Shown piece by piece: positions 37,501 to 47,126 of a DNA stretch of 64,000 nucleotides. Source of the stretch: Bimastos eiseni. Its lineage: Eukaryota; Annelida; Clitellata; Crassiclitellata; Lumbricidae. The DNA is taken from positions 34,413,528 through 34,477,527 of the forward strand of contig OY365813.1 in the NCBI GenBank assembly GCA_959347315.1. Reading direction: 5' to 3'. How positions within the stretch are numbered: the first letter of the stretch is position 1; the number at the start of each line of letters is the position of its first letter. Position numbers and translations under genes: made by a program. Below the pieces are notes generated by a model. It had not been told where the DNA came from, made no database searches, and worked only from the letters and a program-made list of their open reading frames with translations.

Positions 37501-40500
37501 TATTATTGTTATTATCTGACCTTTTCAGCTGTGCTGGGATTGGGAGCACCTCCAAATGACATCCTCAAAGCGGTTCTATATAAATCTCTGAAGTGTATGC
37601 ATGAATGAATCTTCTGTTGCTTTCTTGTGCGTTCCGTTGACTCAGCTGTCGGTTTTTTGTAGAGGCGGTAGGCTCGATGTGTCGAAGAATCGCGTCGAAA
37701 ATTATTCGCCCGTGATGGTCTATGTTAATGAGGAGGTTATTATGCAATTAGGTCAAAATATTTCAGTATGCAATTATATAGAAGTATTTTATTATGCAAT
37801 TAGGTCAAAAACTTTAGTATGCAATTAGGTCAAAGTATTTTGTTATGCAATTAGGCGAAAGTAGTTTGTTATGCAATTAGGTCAAGGTATTTCATTATGC
37901 AATTAGGTCAAGGTATTTCATTATGCAATTAGGTCATGGTAGTTTATTATGCAATTTGGTCAAAATATTTTATTATGCAATTAGGCCAAGAAAGTTTATA
38001 AATAGCAATAGAAAGATGGACTGATATGAAAGATGGATGATTGAATAGATGGATATGATGGATTTCGATAGATATATTTAGCTTTTTGTTTGATGATAGA
38101 CAGATGAATGGATAAGTAGATGAATGGATGGTTGGCTCCAATTGAAAAGGGGGATTGTTTTTTTAGGTTCTGGGAGATTACGCGCTGCAGTCAACGACCC
38201 TTAAAATGCTCGGCATCTTCCGCGGCTCCCACCTACTCAAGTGAGTAGGAGAACAGTTCGCTCCCCTCATTCTACTGCTTCCCATCGACCTCTTTGCTCC
38301 TTCGACTGGGATTATTCTGCAAGTTAGGACAACTATGACCCAAAGAAGATCTTCTGTCACCAGTTGGTCCTTTTTATCAAATGACCTTCCCTGATCTCTT
38401 GCTGTTGCCATTCTCTCTTTCTCCCTTCCTACATTCTTCTCTCTCCTCAAAACCTTTTCTACTCTTTGGTTTTCTTCTGCTGGGATTGCAACTGAACAAC
38501 CACTGCCTCAGCGGCGCTATATAAATTAATTGACAAGCAATCTAACCTGACGATATTCTCCTCATTATAAATCGTCTTGTGAATTGTAGAGTTTGTTGTT
38601 CAGAAATTTGTTTCAAGATTTTGTCTTTGCCCGGACCCTCTAGACAGATCGGCCCATATGATATCTTATGAATTGTCCAGTTACACAGATCATACGCTGT
38701 TGGCGGAAAGATGAGATGATGAGGGAGTGGGCTGGCCACTCACCAACATATGCTGAGGCTGAGCAAATGACGTCGCTAACGCCCCTATAGCTAATACCAA
38801 TTGACCGGTGGCATCTACACCATAGAAACCTTGGAGCAAATGCTCTGTTCAAGAAATAGGGGGAGGGTGGAAGATCTCATTGAGAAATTATGGGAAGTTA
38901 ATTTTTTAAATGATCATTATACCATTAAAAAACTTTTGTATTATTTGCTGTTAAGCCACTCTATTCTATTCTGCAATATCAATCAATTAATGTATGCGCC
39001 ATTAACATGGTTCAATTTATGATTCATGCTAATGGTAATAATTATTAGTCTATCTGTCAGGCGAAATTGAGGGGGGAAAGTTGCTTCAATCACTTAGGAT
39101 GGATTAAGTTGCATCAATGACTTGGGAGGAGTTAGACGCTCCTTCCCACGACTAATAGCCCTAATGCTAAATGCAAATACCAATTAAGCTTCAATGACTT
39201 AAAGCTCACTTCTGTAATTTCCTTTGTTATATTTTTTTTTATTGGAATAAAACTTTGTTCTTTTGTCCTTCAGACTTTCCTTCAAAATCGTTGGCGACGA
39301 TAAGTTGAGGGAAGTGAGGCAGAAGATCGACCAGGAGAGGGAGCGCATCTCCCGTCTGGCTGCCAGGGCGGCGACCACGTCTGCGGCCGAGGAGGCTCGG
39401 GCCGGCCCTCGCGAGTCTGGATGTGCTCCGTCTTCCTTCAGGGAGCCTCCCGTCGTTTGCGCGGGTCAGTCAGAGGAGCCTATGGATCTGTCCCACGTGG
39501 TTGTGTCGGCCAGCAGTGCTTTGGATGTCGCTGGAGATGGGATGGTGGAGAGTCCGACGTCTGATATTGCTGGTGTGTCTGGTGTGGTTGTTTTTGTTGT
39601 GGGACATGTTGTGACATGGAGGGTACATGAGTTCCATCTTCTTCCTCCTATGAGACAGTTACTTGAGCAAGTCATTCATGCATGGTAGGAGAAGGAGAAA
39701 AAGAGGAAGATGAAGAAGGAGAAGGAGTAGAAGGAAGAAGTGGAGATGGAGGAGAAAGCGAGGAAGAGTTGGAACGAAGGAGGAGAAGATGGAGGATGTG
39801 GAGAAGGAAAAGAAGATGACACGGTGGAGGAGGTGGAGAAATTGAGGGGGAGGTGGAGAAGGAGAAAATGGAAGTAATTGGGTCAAAATGTTTATTATGC
39901 AATTAGCTATTTCATTATTCATTTAAGTCAAACTATTTCATTATGTAATTAGTTTAAAATGCTTTATTTTGATCTGATCAGAATCTTTTCATTGATCTAA
40001 TCTGCATAATAATCTAATGATGTTTTTTGTGGATGATATTTGAGTTATCATCTGATGCAATTTGATCTGACGAATGAAATGATTTCTTGACATTTTAGTT
40101 TCATCATCTGCACCGAGAAGCGACTCATCGACTCCCCTCGGAAGACAAGAAGACGTGAGTCTGATTCTTGTTAAGTTTTGGTTCCATTTTTAAGTTATTT
40201 CCTTCAATGAGAGAACTCAGAGGGCGGCCTTAGGGTAATGGATAACACAATGGGACGCAGAGCTGAAGAACCGAGTTTGATTCTAGTATTCTCCCATGAG
40301 GTTGACTAGTTGATCTTTCGCTAGGCGTCGGCGTTGGTTAAATTAGATGTATAACGTGATTAGCGCCTTGCATTGTTGCCAACAGTTCATTTCAACTCCT
40401 GTAATAACCTGTCATACTGTGTATTGCATCAAATTCAGTTGTAGTCGTAAGCACATAATTATATTGTGTCGTATTGAAGTTATCTATGGGAGATATTAAT

Positions 40501-43500
40501 TATATTTTTTATGTGTCTTTTTGAGTTAATGATGGAATGATGGATGGATGAATTTCTTAATATTTCTTTTTTCAAACAGCCGTGGACTTTTCGGGAATGC
40601 TCTCCACGTATCCAACTGCAGTCGCCGTTTGCAGCTTTCAAGGTATCTTTCCCTATTAGCAATCTTGGACTCCAGATTTCTAAGACACTTCTATGTAATT
40701 GACTGCATTTCCCCAGATTATTAAAGAGTCAGAGAGGTTGTATGGAGTGTAAAGTTGCACGGTAATTCCGCGGTTACTGAGTTAGAAATAAGACTGTTAA
40801 GAAATGTTGAAATTACGACCCGGGTATCCGTCGACCCGTGCGGTCGGGTACCCAACTGCTCAGATATTTTTTTAGGAAATTTAGAAAATTGTGCATTTTT
40901 ATGGAATGTCGGGTACCCGAAAACCGATTTAATTACCCGGAAAGAAGGCTGTCAACGGGTGCCCGGGCACCCGTTGACAGCCTTTGTTAGAAACTGCTGT
41001 AAGCTAAAGCCTGAGATGTTAACCATGTTTCTATTACCGCTGAAACCTCTACTACTCTTACCCCAATCACCTCTATTGATTCTACTATTACTAATATCAA
41101 ATCCACCATACTGATATTACACATAATGCTATAACTTCTACTACTATTCTACTAATTACTAGTTTTAAAATGTGCTTAAAATAATTTATTGTGTTAATTT
41201 GAATTGTTGTGAATTATTTTAGTTTCCTGAGGAGACGAAGGGAAAAGACATCTATCGTAACGAGTTCAGGTTACAGCGTAATTTAATTAAAAATAGCATA
41301 TTACAGTTTGATTACAACGTACGCCTTGTATGATGACTTACGAAAGTCTGTTATGCAGCGTGAATGCCCTTATCTAATTATAATAAAAATAATAATTATC
41401 TGTTATTAATGTCAAACTGGCAGTCACACTATGATTAGAAGTTGTAGAATAAATGGATGATGACAAGTTATTACACGAGGTGTATGCTGGCATAAAAAGG
41501 TTTATGTAGGCCTATTAAGGAGTATGCAGGTCTATGAGGGTATATGCTGGCCTATGAAGGACTATGCAAGCCTATTAAGGAGTATGAAGGCCTATAAAGA
41601 AGTGTGCTAGCCTGTAGGTCTATGATGTGTTGGTTTAAAGGTCTATAACAGGAGAGATTATATCCCACTGCTGATAATCCGACCATGCCAGTCCCAAGCC
41701 TGAATAAGGGAGGAGGATGGCACTGATGATTATTGTTATGGCACGGTGTGGTTAAACAACAGCTATTTAATTAACTAATTAATTAGTCATTGTTTGTTTT
41801 CTTCTTGCAGTGATGTTAATCGAAATGACTCTCTGGTGAGCGCCTCATTTGCTCTCTATATCGTGTCTTTTGCAGTCTGCTCCTAACTGGAGATGAGCAT
41901 TAGGTGCTCAACATCTTATTTGAACAGAGTGTGCTCATAACTTGAGATGAACACAGCCTGCTCGAAACTCAAGATTGACATTGTGTGCTCGTTATTAGAA
42001 ATGAGCGTGGTGTGCTCATAAGTAGAGTTCAGCAGAGTGTGTTCAGAACTAGAGATGAGCAATAAATAATAATGATAATAATAACGCCGATTAGCGCCGT
42101 TTCAAGCAGTCATTCAAGCAGCCAGCCAATAACACAAATTAGACAATCAAGCAATCTGGCATTTAATCAATCGATCAGACAGTCAATCATCAAAGCATCC
42201 AGTCAATCAATCAATCGTGTACATTATGAGGCTGTGTTCTGTTTCAGCCGTGTGACCGAGAGACCGTTCTCTTCAGTCTCGATGAACCAGAAACAGAAAC
42301 CATCTGTGAGTTTCACGACGACTTCTCTCTTATTTATTCCGAAGGAAACATTGAAATAATATCACCAACAAGGAATGGGGATTGTCCCTTAAGCACTTGC
42401 CCTTAGGCAGCGATAACAATGAAGTGTTGGCTACTTCGTTTTCTTAGCCTCAGCTTACGATGCGGGTTTCCAGTCCACTCACTTGATGGCTCATTGTACA
42501 CCGACAGTGTACAGTTGATGTACTCATAATGACAGATTTCAAGCTGTCATTCAAGCAATTGTCTGCAGCAATCAGTCAATCAAGGAATCTTAAATCAATC
42601 AAGCTTCTTGGATCAATCAATTAAGTAATCAGTAGATCATTCTATCAAACAATCATTAGATCAGGCAATCTGTCAATCAAACAATCGTTTGGTCAATCAA
42701 TTAAGCAATCATTTGGTCAATCAACAGAGCAATCATTAAGTCAATCAATCCATTTAATTCATATTAATATATTTTATATAAAAAAATATATTCTATATAA
42801 AAAAAGAGTCAGAGTGGACCCTGAGCCAAATGATAGGGCAAACATTGGATCAATCAAAGAATCGTTGATCAAGTAACGATTAGATAAACCAATCATTAGA
42901 TAGATCAATCATTCGATTGGCCAACCATCAATTAATCAAGCAGTCATTTCACTGAATGTATATTCTTGCAGATGATGATAATATTGGTGACGACTTCTTT
43001 GAGCACACCGTATCCGATCTGAAAGTCCTACAGGCAAGCCTATCGAGAGAAGTGTAAGTTTGCTATAGTAAGATATCTCTTCTGTAATGCAATTTACGTA
43101 AAAGTTTATGATCATAAGATATTTCTTCTGTAATAAATAGAAGGTTTACGATCGTAAGGTAGCAGCTTGCAAGAATTGACTGAAGAGGACTTCTGATTGG
43201 TTAGCAGGGGTTTGAATCGGGTTACCATATGTTTAATTGTTATGTAACTAGGTCATCGTGATTTCACGCAATTGGGTCACTGTTGTCTGATGCAAGTTTG
43301 AGCTGTGGTGAAAGTAAATAGCTGCTTAAGATGAAACTGGATTCACTTTGATATGTTATGGAACTAGGTCAGTTTTGCTTTGCAACTGAGTCTCTAGGAT
43401 TTCTTTTAGAAGGTGACCGTTCATTTCATCGCGGTTCATTTCGTCAGGTTAAGCATCTTTAGAGTCGGTTAAGGTCAGGTTATGCATCGTGAGGGTCGTT

Positions 43501-44317
43501 TAGGGTCAGAGTTATAGTTAGTGTCGTTTTTAAAATGCAACGAAATGAAATGATGAAATTTTCTGCGACGAAATGAACGGGAACCCTTTTTGAACTAGGT
43601 CATTGTTTCCTTTGACAGCTGGACCAGTGATTTGGGATGAAATTAAGTGACTGCTTTAAAATGCAATTAGGTCACTACGATTTATTATGGAACTGTATTC
43701 TATTGCAATTACAGTAATTTGTGATGCAACTAAATCACTGATTTAAAATGCAATTGAGTCACTAGGATTTGTTTTGGAATTAGGCCACTAATTTGCTCAA
43801 AGGCCATTATTATATATATCTTTAATATATTTATTTAGTTATGCAATTAGGTCAAGGATCGTTGTTGTGCAACTGGGTTTAAGAACATCCAATCATTTCA
43901 TGCAATTCATCATATAATTAGGTCAAAACGATCATTGTTATGCAATCAGGTCATCGATCGACGACCAGCCTCTGATGACTCGTGCAATGAGGAACGCTCA
44001 GCGCAATACCAAGATGTCTTGCTACGAGAGATTCATTGTCCGGTTTGAGTTCCCTGATCGTTTGGTCTTGCAGGCCGTCTTTCGACCAGCGGAAACTGGT
44101 GAGAATGAGCTGTAGGGTTTTCTAGGCATGTGCTGGAAGCTGGGACACTTGTTATTATAGTGTATAAGCGTGCATTGATTGGGTGATTGATGAATTGATT
44201 GATAGATTGATTTACTGAATGGTTGGATGATTTATTGAATGACTGACTAATTTACTGATTGATTGACTGAATGGTTGGATGGTAATGGTTTTTTGATTGA
44301 TTGGTTGGTTGGTTGGT

Positions 44318-44368
<51 letters not shown>

Positions 44369-47126
44369 TTGGTTGGTTGGTTGGTTGACTTACTGATTGA
44401 GCAATTGATTAATTCATTCATTTATTGATTGATGTAATGATTGCTTAATTGATTGAAAGTAAGATAGAATAACAATGAAATTGTAAAAATGGAAGACAAA
44501 CTCATATCGGATCACGAAGGTTTAGTAATCGAAATTGCCTGTGAGGGTATTTTCTTATGTTATTCAGGAGCACGTTTGGTGCCCAGCCTTGGTTCCATCA
44601 CCTGAATAGGAGGACTATTTATCAGTTAGACTTTACTGGGATCCAATCTGTTTGTAGTTGTGGTTTCAGTTTAACGACACTGTGTGATACATAAGATCTT
44701 TAGCGTCGTCCTCCTCCTCCTTTATCTAGGCTTTAGACTGGCACAATGAAAGTGCAAGTAGTGGTGCAGCTTTCTTTCTCTGTTGCAGTATCCTCTCTCT
44801 ACAAGTTTGTCAAGGAAACTCTGGCAGAAAGAGATCTCGATTTTGAGCTGTGTAGGTTTGGATGTCTAGTTGTTAACTTAACGCTCTGCTTTTCATCAGT
44901 TGTGTAAATGTTCACTGTTCAGGAGTTGTCTTATCCAGCCTTTTCTTAACTCAAATCAATTTATTTCTTAACCAAAATGCAAGTTGAGAATTTATGAGGA
45001 GTTCTTCAACTATTGAATTCGTTGGATCAGGTTGGATTAGAGTCTTGAAGTTATTGGATTAGATTATGGAAGTCATTTGATTTGATTAAGTCATTGAGTT
45101 TGATTTATTTAAGTCATTTGATTTGATCATAGAAGTCATTGAGTTTGATCATATAGGAGTCATTGGGATTAGATCCTAGAACTGTCACTGATGTTGTTAT
45201 GCAATCATTTTGAGTTATTAATTTCACAAATTGATGCTGTTGTTTTACGATTAACCGTTAACTAACAAAATATAACTGCATGAGTAAGTGCTATTTTTAC
45301 AATTGACTCTAACTTGAACTCGATTAATTCTGCAGACACAACTCCTCCGAGGATCGTACTCGAAGATCGATCCGAGACGTTGATCGAAGTAAGTTCTTCA
45401 TGATTATCTTGATCATTTCATTGTTTTTATTTTTTATATTTGCATTTATTTTAATGTTATATTGTTAATTTATATAGTGCTGCCACTGGATGTAGAGTAG
45501 AGTAAAGCATTTCAGTTTACTATGGTAGGAAGGGTCATGTGGAGTAGCCCAGGGGACACTCCACTGTATTCTATGCCAACCTTAAGATTATTCTATTTAG
45601 CCGGGGTTGGGTTGGGAGCGCTTCTGAGTAGATGTCTTGAAAGGGCGTCATACAAATCTCCAAAATGAATAAATAAATAAATAGGATTAGGATTTTTTGG
45701 GTTTTGTCTCAACTTTCACTAGGAAGTAGTAACTAGTTAAGTACTAATAATAACAGTATTTATGTTTTTAGGCCGATTGTCCTTTTGTAAATAAAATAAT
45801 AAAATTTTCGTTTTTCCAACAGAAAATCGGACCTATTGTTTGTCCGAGTTTATGCCGAGTGCTACCAAAATCAGCCGAGTTTCGATTGATCCCTAAAGAT
45901 TATTTTAATTCCAATTGATTATCTACATGACTTGCTTATTATAATCCTAGTCGATTAACAACCATGTGAAATATTCAAATGCTCGGTTTTAAGTTGAGCT
46001 TTTGGTTTCAATATGTTGTAGGCTGATCTGGGTCCACTAGCACTAATCCACTTCAAGGCCAAAGGTCGAAAAGATGAAGGGGGCGAAACAGGTTACTATG
46101 CTTTTGGATCGATCTAGTAGTAGCGTTGGAAAGCATTTTCCGTGTCTATGTTTATAGGATGATATATAGTTGGTTTGGAAGTCGTTTGATTACCTTTGAT
46201 TATAACTCAGTGATTTGTTTGGATTATCTATTGAAGCCTTTAGATTTGCTTTGATTATCTACGGAAGTCATTGATTTGATTTGATTCTGTCAATTGCAAA
46301 ACTTTTCTGTTTTTTGAAGGATTTCTGGCAGTCGAGGTTCTAAACTCCATGTCCTGTCGAGGCAATGCAAAAGAAGTGCTTAGCAGACAGTGAGTCGAAC
46401 CATTATGTTAAATTACTTGACCAGCTGCTTTGGTTTTGGATGGCTGATAAATTTAGCAATGCTATGCCTAGTAGCATCCTGCTGCGGCCAGCAACAATGC
46501 TGAAATTAATTTTTTTTTTTTTTAAATTATTAAAAATAGAGAGATTAATGTGGATGACTCCTCTCCTTTGAGGGATTAATTCCAGCCTGAAGGAGAGAAT
46601 AAAAAAAATATCAAATCGGATTAATAATCGGATTAATAATCAGTATCGACTGTTTCAATAATTGGCAGTACTCGGTATCGACACGATCGCCAAAAAGTGT
46701 TATAATCGGTACGGATATACTTTCCTATTTGAACACTTCTCTTAAATCTGTCCTTTTCGGCCGTTGTTGGACTGGGAGCGCCTCTGAGTAGATTTCTTGA
46801 AGAGGTGCTATATCAAGTTTAATTGATTGGTTGCTTGATTGATTGATTTGAACTTTCTCTGTGTCTCCACTATGCTAGGTTGCAGCCCTAACAGGCTGCA
46901 AGCTTACAGCTTAAGATATTTAATATTTTAAATATTTTCTGTTTTTTCTTTACTTAGCCTACCTGCACGGAAGACGGGAGCAACGCACGACGGATTGCAG
47001 AGATGGGGCGAAAATGTTGCTGGACCTTCGATGCAAGGCACCCCGAGCACCCAGGGACAGTCGACGGGTAACTCCACTGCCCCCAAATCGTCAAACAAAG
47101 TCCCAAAGTGGTTTAACCAAGGTTAA
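34591..47126 (+). CDS. aspscr1: ASPSCR1/TUG (UBX-domain tether for GLUT4), complete
   Basis: Sixteen coding exons: 34591-34680, 35727-35785, 36564-36782, 37663-37735, 38167-38240, 39274-39572, 40099-40154, 40580-40642, 42248-42305, 42972-43053, 43950-44098, 44789-44851, 45336-45388, 46022-46091, 46320-46389, 46958-47126 (TAA). Total 1647 nt (548 residues; vertebrate TUG about 550), all phases agreeing. The N-terminal ubiquitin-like domain starts [21 protein letters not shown] second ubiquitin-like segment has [12 protein letters not shown] and [21 protein letters not shown] low-complexity linker contains SPFAAF and PCDRETVL. The UBX region has [54 protein letters not shown] and [11 protein letters not shown]. 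The family C-terminal motif is KVPKWF. TUG binds p97/VCP and retains GLUT4-type vesicles. Exon 37663-37735 was found by phase and homology and has a weak donor (GAG|GTTATT). Confidence 0.95.
35460..35555 (+). repeat. (GGGCA/GGGCT)n tandem repeat in ASPSCR1 intron 1
   Basis: About 18 units of GGGCAG/GGGCTG. A Gly/Arg/Ala frame through it is an artefact. Confidence 0.85.
36085..36440 (+). mobile_element. LINE (L2/CR1-like) ORF2 C-terminal fragment
   Basis: The open frame reads [44 protein letters not shown] and [10 protein letters not shown], the classic C terminus of L2/CR1 reverse transcriptase. It is followed by the tail gaggtgctttataaatccgt. In ASPSCR1 intron 2, sense orientation, 5' truncated. 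Confidence 0.85.
36930..37620 (+). mobile_element. Two degraded LINE 3' ends
   Basis: 37005-37185 has 'gaatggcctttctc', 'ggagtttggagcac' and gggtgctatataaata. 37500-37605 has gctgtgctgggattgggagc and cggttctatataaatctc. Both are truncated 3' tails of the L2/CR1-like family, in ASPSCR1 intron 3. Confidence 0.6.
37736..37995 (+). repeat. Donor-adjacent minisatellite in ASPSCR1 intron 4
   Basis: The intron begins GTTATTATGCAATTAGGTCA and continues as about ten units of roughly 24 bp (TTATGCAATTAGGTCAAA plus TATTT). The first base of the array is the first base of the intron. Several units begin with GTATTT or GTTATG, matching the real but weak donor. Confidence 0.85.
38260..38535 (+). mobile_element. 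Degraded LINE 3' end
   Basis: CT-rich remnants (ctcctcaaaaccttttctactc, ctgggattg) end in the tail GGCGCTATATAAATTAATTG. Weakly supported except for the tail. ASPSCR1 intron 5. Confidence 0.5.
39685..39965 (+). repeat. GGA-rich tract then dispersed TATGCAATTAG units
   Basis: 39690-39870 is (GGAGAA)n-like. 39880-39960 carries three diverged units of the minisatellite seen at 37736 (gtcaaaatgtttattatgca, ttatgtaattag). Confidence 0.7.
40215..40365 (+). repeat. Dispersed repeat E copy (probable tRNA-type SINE)
   Basis: cacaatgggacgcag, gaagaaccgagtttgattct and gcgtcggcgttggttaaatt align with 33830-33960. The B-box-like GAGTTTGATTC occurs at the expected place. Confidence 0.65.
40945..40984. 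repeat. Perfect 40-bp spacerless palindrome
   Basis: Centred on GCCC|GGGC with each arm 20 bp (aaggctgtcaacgggtgccc) and no mismatch. Surrounded by GGGTACCCG-type short palindromes at 40815-40915. ASPSCR1 intron 8. Confidence 0.95.
41465..42065 (+). repeat. Two minisatellites in ASPSCR1 intron 8
   Basis: 41475-41640: about eight units like GTATGCAGGCCTATGAAGGA. 41905-42065: about six units like GTGTGCTCATAACTAGAGAT followed by GAGCA. Between them lies a repeat D fragment near 41685-41760. Confidence 0.75.
42100..42960. repeat. (TCAATCAA)n-rich introns
   Basis: Degenerate caatca/tcaatcaagcaatc units occupy the ends of introns 8 and 9 of ASPSCR1 (42100-42215 and 42550-42960). Confidence 0.7.
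43250..43955 (+). repeat. Acceptor-spanning dispersed minisatellite in ASPSCR1 intron 10
   Basis: Diverged units of the TATGCAATTAGGTCA motif recur at about 43265, 43372, 43657, 43690, 43747, 43842, 43910 and 43940. The last reads TTATGCAATCAG|GTCATC: its AG is the splice acceptor and its GTCA is the first four bases of exon 43950-44098. Confidence 0.8.
44165..44470. repeat. (GGCT)n/(GGTT)n and (GATT)n tract
   Basis: (TGGTTGGC)n with a core of about 12 GGCT units at 44310-44365, flanked by (TTGA)n. ASPSCR1 intron 11. Confidence 0.9.
44680..44775 (-). repeat. Dispersed repeat D copy (minus strand)
   Basis: acgacactgtgtgatac, agcgtcgtcctcctcctcc and gactggcac are the reverse complement of the repeat D blocks. 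The copy ends about 15 bp from exon 44789. Confidence 0.65.
45000..46310 (+). repeat. Shared intronic minisatellite in ASPSCR1 introns 12 and 14
   Basis: 45005-45185 and 46160-46300 both consist of degenerate units like TTTGATTTGATTAT plus GAAGTCATTGA. A LINE tail (cgggagcgcttctgagtag-like, gggcgtcatacaaatctc) lies at 45600-45680, outside both arrays. Confidence 0.65.
46740..46860 (+). mobile_element. LINE 3' tail with (GATT)n
   Basis: tgggagcgcctctgagtaga, ttcttgaagaggtgctatat and a (TTGATTGA)n end. The same tail follows the longer fragments at 16320 and 62150. Confidence 0.75.

Noticed and set aside
39573..39688. Extension of ASPSCR1 exon 6 to a stop at 39688
   Set aside because: A donor at 39573 (GCTG|GTGTGT) joins in phase to the exon at 40099 and leads to conserved TUG sequence. 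Read-through would truncate the protein before its UBX region. An alternative transcript is possible.
41811..41835. Possible 25-nt ASPSCR1 mini-exon (good AG and GT edges)
   Set aside because: It opens with TGA in the required phase and its length would break the frame. Direct joining of 40642 to 42248 stays in frame.
45336..45420. Junction-derived array at the ASPSCR1 exon 45336-45388 donor
   Set aside because: TTGATCGAAGTAAGT resembles the TTGATCATAGAAGT units of the upstream intron, but the match is short and AT-rich, so it was not counted as another example.
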